A stretch of 64,000 nt of DNA from Branchiostoma lanceolatum (Eukaryota; Chordata; Leptocardii; Amphioxiformes; Branchiostomatidae), in contig NC_089724.1 of the NCBI RefSeq assembly GCF_035083965.1, positions 21,480,474-21,544,473 of the forward strand, written 5' to 3'. Position numbers and translations under genes: made by a program. Positions 38,101 through 50,461 of the stretch are shown here, in pieces. Below the pieces are notes generated by a model. That model was not told the origin of the DNA and did not search any database. It saw only the letters and a list, made by a program, of their open reading frames with translations. The stretch's first letter is position 1. Each line of letters starts with the position of its first letter.

Positions 38101-41100
38101 GTGTCATAAGTGAAAATCCTTTTATCATTTGAAATCAGTTTTTGATGCATTTTTTTATTGATTTTGCATTGTATTTTGATCCATTAACAGCTAGCACTGC
38201 GATTTCTGATCAATTGAAATCACTACCATCAAAATACAATCGGCCCATTTCCCTAGCTATTGATCTGTTTAAGAGTTTGGTTAAACCTATTTTACTACAT
38301 TGTAGTGAGGTTGATGATTGTAGCTGTAGAACTTCTTATATTTTCATTGGGATATTGCTTCATCCCACTGAAAATTAGATCATTGTGCATCTATTCCAGT
38401 ACGGAAGTTGGTAGACTGGTCGCTCAGGGAAGGAATCAGATCACTCGTCTACATGCACTCGCCCCGCTCTTGTGCCATTCAAGAAATACAGTACAGTGAT
38501 AAACTGAACTTGATATACCAGTCAGGCACTGTATCGCAAATTCTACTGAATGTTTCACCGTAAGGGGTGAATTGGAGGAATTCCTATCGATCGTTGATAG
38601 TCAAACACAGTTGATTAGATACTCTCGCTATGATTGAATAATTTACCTACTAACAGGATTATTAAAAAAAAATACCACACTTCATCATTCGAAAAAGAAA
38701 ATGACTGTCAATACCAACCGTTTTGGATATACATTTAAAGAAAGTGTGAAACTCACGTTTCTCCCTGGCTGGAGGGAACCACTTAGAAATATCAGTAAAC
38801 TCCACACATTTTATAAAATCAAAAATCACTTTGGTAGGGAAGACTTTATCACATCAATTCATAATAAACCGTTTCTAAGAAGTAACCACTGAGAATCAGC
38901 GCACGTTGTCTAGAAGTTGAAAAGGATCGACACCACAACACACCAGGCACTCACAGATTGTGTCCCACATGTAACGAAAATATTGAAGATAAATTGCAAT
39001 TTGTGATGGCCATGGCCTGTCCCACTTATGGCAAAGAGAGAGATGCGCTGCAAAGTATCACTACTAAGACTAACTTCCCCATATCTGGTACACAGAACGA
39101 TGTATTGTGATCATGTCCAACTCCTATACCACCTACATAGGTCAATTTCACTATACTTCATCCTAAAAGCGAGAGAAAAAATAATCCATACATGGCTTTA
39201 TTGTAATTCATACACTGTTATCGATAATGTTTTGTACTTATGATTGTAGGATAGGTTAGCCTTGCAGTATTGTTGATTTAGTGCCATATACTGTACCATA
39301 TACGATTGTCGAACAATAAAGTTCATTCAATAACTTGCTCATCTGGGCTTCAAACGCAAATGCGCCGCACGTCAGTGAGAGTGCAAATGAAAATTGGTGA
39401 AAGAAACGCGACGGTGCCGTAAAAATCTGCCGTGGCAGTGCCGCCGCAGTGCCGGAGCCCAATGAGAGGGGGCCTTAACCGTCATCAATGTAGTGAGTTG
39501 TTGTCATGGTGCTGTTACTGCATAGGATATGGTGGTAAAATGCTATCGATTGAACCCTTCTTCATTTGTGATTAGAGTGCAAACTTATGCACCAATATTC
39601 AATATTATGCCAATGATGATACATCAATGTCCATAACAGAAACAAGCTCTTCATTGCTTTAAAAGGTTCACATACCTGACTGTGTGATGCCGAATATATG
39701 CAACCAGCATGTATTTTTTCCACCTTCGTTTAACCTTGAGAGTTTACATACTCTTCCGCCACAGCCGTTTTTTTAAGAGTCTTCGTGTCATAACATAGGA
39801 AAATAGAACAAAACAGTTTTTTTACAAAGATGATGTTACAATCATTATTCCATAATCATATTTGGTATCTGAAAATAAGTCAACGATATAATATCATTCC
39901 GTGTTCAATTTTGAAAAGCTTTCCGTCAACTCATGCTATCTTTTGCCAATGCTGTGGGGAAAGTTATGTCAAAACAACTTTTTTAACAGTTAACAAATAA
40001 GATGTAGCATATTTGTTAAGAAAATAGTTAAAGATAAACTTGATAACAATTTGTTTGGCCAGGATATCATCCATTTCCCTCTGGACCCTCCAACCCCTGA
40101 ATGGTGGCCAGGACGGAGGAAGAGTATCAGGAAGCCGTCATCATCATCCTCACCTTCAAGTTTTTCAGGTAAAAATATCATCAACTGAACCTGTACTTAC
40201 AAATCTACCCATGGTTGGAGCTGTCTTTGCTTACCCTATGGCCTATATGTAGAATGCACCGATTACACTCTGCATTATTTAAGTTGTGCGGTCTGGTTAC
40301 AAATTTTGTGTCAGTAAAAGAGTTGATTACCCTCTACATAGAAGCACAAACAGGCAGAAATGAGTTGGACCTGGTAAAGAAGCTGGGAAACAGACCAATC
40401 AATCAGTGGAATCAGTCTCTATGTACATCATCATCGTCATCATCTCTCCCATAGCTTTATATACAATAAGCATATAATAAAAAAAGTAAACAGATGTTTG
40501 GACATCAATCTTTATCTTTTTTTGTAACTTTTATGTTCTTAAATATCACAATTTGTTACAACAGACATTGAAGCATGCAAAAAAAAAGATATTCGTATTG
40601 ATCGAATGATGTCATTAACCCAAAATTTTTGTGTCAGGGAGAAGGTGTAAACTGCCATGTTGCACTTTGTAGTATAATTCTTGATCATTGGAACCAAAAC
40701 ACATGCAAACAGTGCTCCTTAAGTGATGTGGGCAAAGGTACAAACAAAAGCGACAAACTTGAATGTTTAAAAAGCTGTTTCTTTTGATCAGATCACGACC
40801 CATACCAAGTGAGGAATGCAAGGGACATCTCCATACCAGATGTTGTGCTGTCACCAGAACCATTTCAGGTGAGGAACAAACAGATGGATGGGAAAAATAG
40901 AGCATCTGTGGTTTGCCAGTTCTTTCATACCGGTAGTTCTTAGAGTGGTGGATTAACTCATAAATTTACAGGTGCTATGTATACTTTACCTTCTTGTTAT
41001 ATTCTCTTCTTTTACCTGTATGTAGATGGAACATGATTGCAAATCTTACATGTGCTAATTAAAAGTCCTTCGACTTGTCCTTAACTTGCTATCTTGAACT

Positions 41101-44100
41101 TTCTAAAGAACTTGTTTCAGTACCATGGACATTTCCAATTGCTGTGATGACTGAAATTAGTTGAATCTGTTGTATGCCTATTGGATACTGTACATTTGTA
41201 TATTGTATGCATGTAGTTGTAATGATTATCATTTTGGAGAAACTAAATGCCCCTCATAAAGCTACAATTCTAACCTCGAGAATGGCATATGCAGTAATAT
41301 CTATTCATTTCTGTTTTCTTTATCAGGGTATCAAAATGTTCAATTGCAAGACAAATGCCTTAGTGTATGTCATTACTTTGAACACCTACACCTAAAGAAC
41401 CAATGGTGCCACTAGAAGTAATGGTGGTATATTGCATGGTACAGAGCTGGCATAGGTTCAAACAGCTGAGAAAAATCACCCGAGGGAACACTTATATACC
41501 ATGTGATGGTTTCATCTGTGAACTGGAATGAGTGGAGTCTCTATCGTTCTTGTTATCATCAACTTGTGTCTGCTATTCCAACTGGTGATGAGATGCTGGC
41601 CCATTGATGTTGGTTGCTATATACTGTGAATTTTGAAATGTTTGCCATGGTTTACTTTTTGCAGTTATAAGAGGGCCCTCACTGCAAATTCATGATACCA
41701 CAAAATATACATTTGCACAATGCATTACTACTGGACTACATGATTGTTTCAACTGCAAATTTTAATTGCTCCAAAAGCCTGGCTCCTTTCTCCTACTGTT
41801 AAATTAAGTCCCTACAAAAATCAATCAATTTGCAGAACTAAGTGTCAATTAACTCTTACCGAAAAATACATCGGATTTAGGTAAACTAGCGTAAATGGTA
41901 GAATGTGGTACAAAGCTCTCATGGGGTCAGCTGAGTACAATTACCCCAGGGAACACTATGTGATAGTTTGATCTGGGGACTGGATTCTCTGTTGGTCTTG
42001 TGATTCAGCCCGCAATGATAACCTGGCCCTTTGATGTGGGTTGCTATCATGGCTGTCTCCAGAACCTCTGTCCCAGGACAGAAATTTGCTTGTTGGGACG
42101 AAGAAAAAATTCAATTCATCTGTCAAAAAAATCTGAACTTCATGACATGAAATTGATGAAAATGTATTTTTGTAAGCTAAATCAGATGACAGATTTAACA
42201 ACAGAAATTAACAACATTGGCTCTCAAACCTGGTTGCTATGCACTAAGTTCAAGTCTTGTCTGTGATCAGGTGTCAACTGAGGATGATCTCCAACCCCCA
42301 CAACCTGGGGACTTGCTGGACAAACATCTCTCCTCCTCCGAGGAGGCCATTCCGCCTGACGACCAGCCAGCCCTTCCTCCCGCGGAAAAGCCGGGCAGGA
42401 AGCGACCAGAGGGAAAGGGGGACAGGGAAGAACCTGCACCCAAAAGGAAGAGACCCGGGGATGGGAAAAGAAAGGTGCGGTTGTAGTTGTGGCTGTTCAT
42501 GTACAATCTGCATTTTGTAATGGCATAATTAAGAAAGGGTCTTCTCATTAGAAATTGACACTTCAGAAGTTAACGTTACCTTCATTGTAGCTACTATTTG
42601 CCTTGTTTGCCCCACATTTCATCTCAGAGAAAACAGTTAAACTATACTAAAATTGTGATGGAAGTCAGTTGATGTGGTGATCCTTTCTTGTGTGCTTACC
42701 TTACCGACAGGACCCTTCTGACCCTAGAGGACCAGAAGAAGAGCAGCCTCCCCCAGAACCTGAACGTCAGCCCATGTACGTATGAGGTAACAAACACTGA
42801 AGCCAGAAATCTAGTTTGTACACATGTGTATCACTATCAGGATGCCAATTTCTGTTTCATGATACCATTGGACCTTTTGCGTTTCGGCGCATGCGCGCCG
42901 GAACGCATTGTCCTGGCTTTTACCTTCAAGCAAGGAGGAAGGAACCAGGGAAGCTTGGTTCAACACTGTGTCGCACACAATAAGACCTTATATGGCAATA
43001 CGTTCTCAAATCCTTGTATAGCCGTTGCCTTATATGGCAAGAGAGCACGAAAATGCAGGCAGGCTAGATTTGCATGTGACACAGGACGGCGACCGCATGT
43101 AACTGCTACAACTGTTCGGAAATATCATTGCATTGTGGTTTCGGACTTTGATATCCTGAAAAATGACCATATTACATCTATTCCACAAGATTGCAGACGA
43201 AAAAAAATGATTTCGTCAAGAAAACGACCAAAAATCGGCATAAATGATACCATATAGTGAGGTTATAGCATTACGTCCAGAGTGAATAGTTACGTACCGC
43301 AGCTTGGCCGATCTGGCAACGCGAAGCACTACGGACCCAGAAGATCCGGGTTCGTGTCCGTGCATAGATTTTTTTTTTCTTTTTAGATATTGAATATCAA
43401 AAATATATATTGATATTATATTAATTTATCAATATCATATTTATGAATATCATTTTTTTTCATTAATAAATAAAGAAATATTTTATATTTGTTATTTTTA
43501 AATATTCATTTAATATATACAAGGCCTTTGTTTTATGAACAGGACTTCATAGATTCCAAACCCGGCATTCGAATTTTTCTGTTCATTGTAATGGAAAATA
43601 CCGTGCAGCGGCTCCTATGCGCGGTAAGATGATTCTTGCAAAACACTCGCCACTAAACTTCTATCCCCGATGTAAACAGAGGCTCTTGATGTTGTTTGCA
43701 AAACAGCGATTCTTTGTTACAGTAGCAAATACTCCATTGTTCAGTATCGACTTCATTCAGACAACACGGACGTGGAAAGTGGCGCCCCTCGGCACAAAAC
43801 TATGGGAATTTTCATGAATTTTAGCAAAATTACCCAGGAAAATAAGGAAGAAATGTTGTAAATGCGGAAACCAGAATAATACGGATGAGGTAGCTGTTGA
43901 TTTGTTTGACATTTGGTAGTCATTTTAGATAGAACCTTAGCTGTTATGAACTTCTATTTCACTTAATTACCATAGTGCTGATGATTCAATGGTGCTTTTT
44001 CAAATTTTATGTTTTATTGCGTGCCATGTACATAATTACATTGATAGCTTTTATAATGAGCCTATTATACATTTTACAAATAAGTACAAGTTGTAGGCCA

Positions 44101-47100
44101 AGACCAGCTTTTTCAAAAGCACTTAAGTTAAGTGACGTAACTTCAAAATTGCTTTCCCCAATCTGCCTTTCTCTATTAAAACAGTACTCATTTCCCAAAA
44201 TGACAATTTTTCTTATAGACTGAACAGCCCTTGAGTGACTTCCTCTGGCAGATTTTACTTCAAGTAAAGGGAAAAGACAATTCACACTTATAAACGTAGC
44301 CGAAACGCCAGCTTTTTTTAAAAGCTCTTGTTTCAGTGAATCATAATTTCTCCTTTTAATAGTTTGTTTAACAAATACAATGTATAAATGTTAAAATGAG
44401 GATTGAAATGACAGGCAATGAAATAAGAATGTTGACATTGAAGAAACATTTTCTCTGAGTGACATGTTTTCTATTACCTGTATGTTTTCCTTGTAGGGTG
44501 GAATCTCCACCTGCCCCTGACCACCAACCTTCAGGTACAAATATGCAGTTATTTCATGCCGAGCTAGGGGTATTATGACCCAGCAATCAGTTGTTCATAC
44601 ATACCACTTTGCAATCTGAACTGTGTACAAAAACTTGGCTCAATGAAATTCTTCTCTCCACTCTTCTTTATTTCAAAAGTTACCAAAAACAAGCATCTCT
44701 ACAGAATAGTAGGAATGGCTTATTCTCATAGGAAACATTTTCTAAAATGGGGCAGTTGAAAACAAACACTTTATTACCACACATCAACTATTCTATTTTC
44801 TAAAAGGGAGAGATGAATTATTTCAAATGGTTGAAACTATTAATGATTTTTCAAAGATAAGGATTGTTTGATTGCCTGATTGTATTAAAATGCCTGATGC
44901 TTCAATGATTTTGCAGATGAAGAGAGAAGAAGCAGTCCCAGTGAGGTTTGTATTTTTTGTACTTCTGTACAATATTTTTGAAAAAAGAATTATATTACTG
45001 ACAGGATAATGGGGGTGCATTTAATGCTGTGTTGCTACAGAAATAGCTATATTTGTCTAGAATGGCTCTGTTACAATGGGACTGTAGAGGTATACACTGT
45101 CTATCTATACTCTTGTGACTAGCTGGAGCTGCCTCCAATCCCTCGGGAGGAGTTGTTGCAAACACCCCCTGGCCGCCGCACCCGGCCCGGGCGGGGTCCT
45201 AAGATAGACCAGGAGACCCAGCTGTCCCGGGAGGACGTCAGGAACAGCCTGGCCCATCCTGAGCACACCCTGGCACCCATGGTGAGTCACTACAACCATT
45301 TGGTATCCACAGGCTTAAGTAGAAGAAGTAAACCTGGATTCTTTTGGAACTTTACCTGTTCCTGTCCTGTACTGTTCGAAATACTGGGTGCATGTGCACC
45401 TTTGTGCACCCAAAGTTGGAGCTGTGCACCTAATTTCGAGCCGACTCCCCATGCTGTCCTTTCCCTGGTGCTGACCTGCCATCCTCTCCTTGTAGGTCCG
45501 TGCAAACCCCAAACCTCCCCCAACAGCAGAGCAACTCTTCAACCAGCCATGTAGAAGTAAGCACTCAGTTTGTTGTTCTGTTCAGGTTAGATAATGTTCT
45601 TTCTCCTCACAGTGAAAACAATTAATGTATTCTTAGCTGTTTGCAGCCATTCCTCCTGAGCGCCTGACAAGTTCCTTATCTATAATTAATGTTCCACTGA
45701 TAAGAGTTGTTCTCTACAACTTTTAGTAACTTGTTTTTAAAGAATGTTACTTGTACAGTAAAAGAGTTCAGTTCATGTCACCAGACAAAGATCACTTTAC
45801 ATATTACAGATCTGAACAAAACTGTGTTTAGGATCAGAACATTACATTTCACATATACATGCATCATATCCCCAGGGGTACATCACCCAGCCTTGCTGCG
45901 CTTGTGGCAGCGAAATGCCACGGTACAGAAGCACCACTCCCACTGGTCCCGTCAACATCCAGCGGAAGGTACTATCACTTCCAGCTCATCATTAGTAGAT
46001 ATGTGGGGCAGATGATCCTCAAGTCAACCTACATACTTTGCAATGTAATCATCCTTCAGCAAGACAAACAGAGCCGCATAGTTTCCATTTAGAACTATAT
46101 TCAGCCTAGTAACATACAGACTGGTTGCTTCCTCAGTAAGTTTAGGCACAAGTACACTGGTATAGGCTACAAAATACAATTTCCAAGTAGAAACTGTTAT
46201 GAATGAGGGATAATTGCAGTGTCCTTAAGACTATCCACCCCATGAATTTACTACGAGTTCAGTGTTAATTAGCTATTTCTTGAAAATCGTTAAAAAGCAA
46301 AAAGCAGCCTTTCAGCTGCAAGTCTGTCATTTGTAATAAGCTACATTGTAGTAATCAGATTCCAGTATTTACAACAGATGATGAAACGCTACATCAGTTT
46401 TTGCTCTTTCTCTTTTTCAGATGGGCCACAACCCTCATCTCCAGAGGTAGGAAATGTCACACTTTCTTGGTCTGTTGGAAAGGTTTTGCCTTGTGCCTTT
46501 TTTTTTGTAAGGGAATCTAAAAGCAAAGATGAATCTCGGTGGAGGAAAATATTGATTTTTTGAATGAAAAGTCAATACTTTTGGACAATTTTCGGTCTTT
46601 TATCATTCTGCATATTTTCATCCAACTTTTTCTGGTCATTTTTATCCCCTACACCCCCTGCGTCTCAAAAAACAAACAAACAACAAATTCACAATTTGAC
46701 ACTTTCCTGCCACCACAAAAGTCCTGCCAAGTGTTGACATGACATATACCATATACATGTACCTCAGGAGGAAAGAGAGGGTCCAGAAGTATCCAAAGAG
46801 GGTCGAGAAGCGATGCGAGACGATCCCATGGAGGACAGCACCAGCAAACGTCCCGGGATGGATGTGACAGGAGAGAGCATGACAGGTCTGTCTTGGTCTA
46901 CATCTTAAGATCGTTTGTGTGAACAAAATTGTGTTGAAAAGTTTATTTTGAGTCAACTGATGGTATGGTAGCCAGTTTTTTTTTACATGTACAAATAGTA
47001 GTGGGGTAGACGAGTTCGCTAATGGTCTATGTGTACTTACGGTTTTCTTCTTGGACTATACATGTATATTACAGCATGTTCACCACACCAGCATACATTC

Positions 47101-49243
47101 ACATGGACCAGTCTAAAAGTCTTTCAGCCAGATAAGACATAAGAAATTTATAGTCTACCCTGTCCTTGATGCTGACAATGAGACATTCTACAACATTGAA
47201 ACTTGTGAAATGTGGCTTCTCCATTAGATTACTCGACATGTTTACAGCATTATGTCATACTAAAACCAGCTTTCCCCTTGTGTTTGACAAGAAAATGAAC
47301 CAGCACCAATCTGCAATGACAGCTTTTCATGCTTTTCTACAGATGTGAGCTTGTCTGATCAAGGTTCTGCCCACAGACCAATGCCAGGACAGGACATTCC
47401 AACTAGAAGGTAAATTTGCAGCCCTTTTGGGACAATCAATATCGATTATAACTTGCGTCAGGCCACACTAGTTCTATCTTCTGACATTTCACCTCCATGT
47501 TGATGGCAAGTTTTGTGTTTGTTAACAGATCAGGTATTGAAGATCATTTTGGTGTTGCCAGTAACAAGTAATGAAACATCCTATTCAACCATATCTACAT
47601 GGCAAGTTTCAGGGCGACAGCACATTACTCTGATTATCAAAATGCAAAGTTTCAACATACCGTTCCTACCTGCTGACATCTGTCTTGTCCTATGTACAGA
47701 AGACCAACTGATCAGTCAGCCCCACCGTTCCATAATTCTATACCAGAAGAAGGACCTGAAATGGGACCTGAGCCAGGTAAGATTGTTGGAGTTTAGCTGA
47801 TCTTGATAAAAGTTGCTGTTACTATGGAATAAACTGAAGTTTCCATGGTTTTATCATATGAATTTATATCGCTGTAGGGAGAAAATGGAGTGTTTGCATC
47901 CCCCTCGATTCACTCTGACTCTCTCTCTCTCTTTTCTATGGAGGAAGCTGAGGTCATTGATATTTCGGGCCAGTGAAAACTTCGTTCAAGCCAGTAGACT
48001 TTTTATGAACATGCCCTATAGGGCCAACCATGGTGAGGATTGCAAACTTTTTTTCCAGAACTCCCCGCTGAGCCGGAGACCCTACCTCCAATGGAGGAAC
48101 CTGAAGTCAGCCCCCAGCAGGAGGCTCCTGTCAGCGATTCTGCAGATAGCAGCGGGAAGGGGTCTCATGTCAGCATTCTCTGTGAGACCATGGAGCCTCA
48201 CTTCAGCCCTCGCCTCCCGGTCAAATCCAAACTCTCCAGGGACGAGGCCAATAGGTAATGCTGCTGTTTCTTCTAATTATAATATAATAACGTACAGATG
48301 TGTACATTGGTGTCAATGAACATGGCACAATTTTGGAATGCATTAAGTCATGCCTACTACTTTGCGTTGTCTTTTAAATTTTGTTATGCATGTAATCTAC
48401 CTTGCAAATCTGATATGGCTGACAAGTTTATTTGAGTTTCAAGCTAAAAATCTGAGTGGTTACATATAAGGTATATAAACTAAATAGACTTGATAATCAT
48501 GCAAGAAAAGTTTGGCACATCTGCAAAATTGATTTAGATAAGAGCTACTAATGTATGAGGGGTGATTTGTTGATATATATGGCATTAAAAGGGTGGTTAA
48601 GAGTTAGATACATGGGCGGATTAGCACATAGAATGAAAGGTCTTGTTGGGAAAATGCTGACACCTGGAGGTTTAGAATGACACGGCCAAGCCTTTTGCCC
48701 TTTACCAACAAAAACATTTCTGCTTCAGCACCATTGCAGAAAGCTTAGGGGAGGACAACGTAACAACATTTTGCACCCTGGCTTCTCCTGAAGAGACTGA
48801 TAAACCAACGGCTGCTCGTTTCTTCTACTTCTGTCTTGGTATGGTATTTTCAGGATATCATCTACATTATATTTACACCTGTTAGTAAATTGATTGGTTA
48901 TTGTGTTAAAAATGTCTTTGGGGTTGCTGGTGACCATCTGTGTACATTGTATCAATAGTCTACGTAATTCTCTTGAGAAGGCAGGTCCCAGGTATTCAGT
49001 TTATGTTTTGCTAACATTTCTGGCAATAACCAGCACTCACTACAGGTATTCACTTTATGTTTTGCTAACATTTCTGGCAATACCCAGCACTCAGTACAGC
49101 AGTACAATGTACCTCTACTCCCTACAGTTTTCCAAAAAGAGCAGAAGATCCAATTGAATCAGGAGGCGCCATATAAGGACATTGTCATTGAGAGGGGACC
49201 AAGATTCACAGCAATGCTAGCAGCAGCAGGCTTCAAGCACTGA
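35136..49243 (+). CDS. REC8: Meiotic cohesin kleisin REC8, 21 exons, 679 aa
   Basis: Exons: 35136-35191, 35531-35599, 35937-36079, 36721-36820, 37522-37651, 40063-40168, 40792-40868, 42271-42474, 42711-42775, 44497-44534, 44917-44945, 45123-45281, 45496-45556, 45876-45968, 46421-46446, 46768-46885, 47343-47409, 47700-47776, 48059-48254, 48729-48838, 49128-49243. Every junction is GT-AG and all phases close (2040 nt). The N-terminus MFYSQDILQKRGGKFGIIW, then IAATRARDLTRRDY, NVAKTCDEI and PRFSLYLSAQLMFGV, is the Rad21/Rec8 N-terminal domain that binds SMC3; the AATR and FSLYLSAQL wording is REC8 rather than RAD21. Residues about 285-295 carry basic PKRKRP/GKRK, a likely nuclear signal. The last about 75 residues (ARFFYFCL, PYKDIVIERGPRF) are the winged-helix end that binds SMC1. 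REC8 holds sister chromatids together in meiosis and is cut by separase. The acidic Pro-rich middle is weakly conserved, so its small exons (26-38 nt) are less certain. Confidence 0.9.
35784..35877. repeat. Dispersed repeat TAGCCTGATT...CAGACTACA, copy 2 (REC8 intron 2)
   Basis: Same order of blocks as 28795-28895: TAGCCTGATTTAAT, GGAGCCATTACACC, CGGACGCTGGAGTTTGGGTT, CAGACTACA. Confidence 0.55.
36126..36520. mobile_element. GGGTGCACC TIR element, interrupted copy in REC8 intron 3
   Basis: Starts CAGGGCTCAAAATTTG and continues GGTTCACTGGTGCACTTAACC as in the full copy at 4758. At the word corresponding to CACCACATAAAAT it is broken by the hAT element 36213-36416, then resumes CACTACATAAAATAAATTAGAA. 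The right end decays around 36520. Confidence 0.7.
36213..36416. mobile_element. hAT-type MITE with perfect 8-bp target duplication, nested
   Basis: TIRs CAGGGCTGTCTCCAG and its exact inverse CTGGAGACAGCCCTG enclose 204 bp. Flanks are CACTACAT on both sides (36205-36212 and 36417-36424). Eight-base duplication and CAGGG ends fit hAT. A related, end-eroded copy lies at 42051-42228. Confidence 0.88.
36621..36645. repeat. (CAT)n microsatellite
   Basis: About eight perfect CAT units in REC8 intron 3. Confidence 0.9.
37780..39475. mobile_element. 1.7-kb TIR unit with TAA duplication enclosing non-LTR retrotransposon remains
   Basis: The left end AGGCGCCCTCTCATTGGGCT and the inverted right end AGGCCCCCTCTCATTGGGCT differ at one base, and both sides are flanked by TAA (37777-37779 and 39476-39478). 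A 3-bp TWA duplication is typical of PIF/Harbinger. Repeated GTGCCG words crowd the first 170 and last 70 bases. The interior contains decayed reverse-transcriptase tail sequence rather than a Harbinger transposase. The unit fills most of REC8 intron 5. Confidence 0.7.
38142..39050 (+). pseudogene. Decayed C-terminal tail of a non-LTR retrotransposon reverse transcriptase
   Basis: Three blocks in order: AIDLFKSLVKPILLHCSEV (about 38254-38312), resembling the LF-x-SLV-P-LLYG-EVW region after the RT thumb; KLHTFYKIKNHFG (within 38701-38892); and, after a frame change near 38885, LRISARCLEVEKDRHHN and HRLCPTCNENIED (38889-39050), resembling the R-(I/L)-S-A-H-x-L-x-(I/V)-E tail and its CPLC-x-N Cys motif. 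Stops and a frameshift separate them, so it is a relic. The N-terminal endonuclease and RT catalytic core are absent. Confidence 0.72.
42051..42228. mobile_element. Eroded second copy of the hAT-type MITE (REC8 intron 7)
   Basis: GGCTGTCTCCAGAACC, GGACAGAAATTTGCTTGTTGG, GAAATTGATGAAAATGTATT and TTGGCTCTCAAAC follow the order of 36213-36416. The right TIR is missing. It ends about 43 bases before REC8 exon 8. Confidence 0.7.
43300..43380 (+). repeat. tRNA-like Pol III head with A box, B box and T-run terminator
   Basis: TGGCCGATCTGG fits the A-box consensus at all but one position; GGTTCGTGTCC fits the B box at all but one; a run of ten T follows about 16 bases later. CGGACCCAGAAGATCC between them reads like an anticodon arm. 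A standard acceptor stem does not close, so this is probably a SINE head or tRNA-derived relic rather than a working tRNA. An AT-rich tail (to about 43520) follows. It lies in REC8 intron 9. Confidence 0.55.
45376..45442 (-). mobile_element. End fragment of the GGGTGCACC TIR element, inverted (REC8 intron 12)
   Basis: TCGAAATACTGGGTGCATGT and GGAGCTGTGCACCTAATTTC are the reverse complement of the right end of the copy at 4758-5199. Only this end is present. Confidence 0.65.
48991..49098. repeat. Tandem 54-bp duplication in REC8 intron 20
   Basis: Two 54-bp units starting GGTATTCA(G/C)TTTATGTTTT and ending CACTCA(C/G)TACA differ at a few bases. They lie 30-140 bases upstream of the last exon's acceptor, and each unit ends in an acceptor-like TACAG. 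Confidence 0.85.
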
Positions 49244-50455
49244 AACATCATGATGGCGATCCTCAGATGATCAAACCAGGGTTTCTAGCAATATTCCTGT
49301 TCAGCAAGTTGCTATTTGTATATGGGTTTAGGTTCTTTGATGGGTTTTGGTTAGAACATTAGCCTACCACTCTGCACTACTCTTAGCTGAAACTGTAGCG
49401 ACATGTATTCCAAGAAGTGTGCCACATTATGATATCAATATTTGGTTATCATAGTGAGTTAGAACAAGCTCATTTTTTGCTGAATAAGTCATATCGAATA
49501 TCGCTCTTTGAGGTTGCATCTTTATCTTAATATATTTCGTTGTATGAAGGTACTGTGTTTGATATAACTTTGTCGTGACATCATCCAGGGTTAGCCAGGA
49601 GTTACTCTTCTTACTGGGATCAGTCAAGTTGAGCAAATCTTATTTACGTATCAAAGTTATTCTTTCAAAATTAAAACTTGGAAATAGCATAAAAATCAGA
49701 AACTAAAAAAGTTGTTGTAAGCTCTGATTTCAGGTTAATATTTTTGAGAACTTAAATGTTACATTAACTAAGATTCAAGAAAGTTATAAGCGGTTTATCG
49801 GCCATTTATTGCAAAGATTTTATTGAACCATGCGTTTCAAAATCATCTGTATTCATAATGTTATTTGCACTTCTGTGACTCCTTTACAGAACAATTCAGG
49901 GTCCCCTTAGACATATCATTCTTTGTTAGGCACATGTTGGCAGCAGAATTGATTATAATGAGGTGATAAAACTATTGCTGTTGACAAAGGATTGATTTCT
50001 TTGAAGAGCACACACTTCTAAAGAGCACAATAACATAAATAGCAAATGAATTATTAATGCTCTGATTTAGTTGATGATTAGGCAGATTTTGTTAACTTCA
50101 TTGCTGTATGCAGGATGCATATGTTATGTTGATGTAAACATACTTGATGTTACTGTTGCCAATATTGGAATTGTCAGTAAACCACTGGATGAAATGTGTG
50201 AATGAAAACGATTCTGAACAGATGAAATGAGAAAAGTTTGACTTCCAGTTGCTGGTTACAACATAGTTGTATCTTAGTCTTGAAGTTAACTACATTGTGC
50301 AAGGCACTAAGAACTGTTTGTGTATTATTTATGTTAAATTTCAAAATGACAAATTGAATTTGTGTGCTGCAATGATACTAAATTGTAAAAATTAGTGTCT
50401 ACCATAATTTAGTAATGACTGAATCAAATGCTGCAATACTCTACCTTGATTTTTT

Positions 50456-50461
50456 AATAAA
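50456..50461 (+). promoter_or_regulatory. Polyadenylation signal AATAAA, possible REC8 3' end
   Basis: AATAAA about 1.2 kb after the REC8 stop; a closer canonical signal was not seen, so the 3' UTR may be long. Confidence 0.35.

Noticed and set aside
42688..43257. 189-codon open frame on the plus strand
   Set aside because: It begins out of frame across REC8 exon 9, runs through the intron and resembles no family; intron repeat sequence explains its length.
43300..43380. A functional tRNA gene
   Set aside because: The A and B boxes are good but the acceptor stem does not pair, so I list it only as a tRNA-like head.
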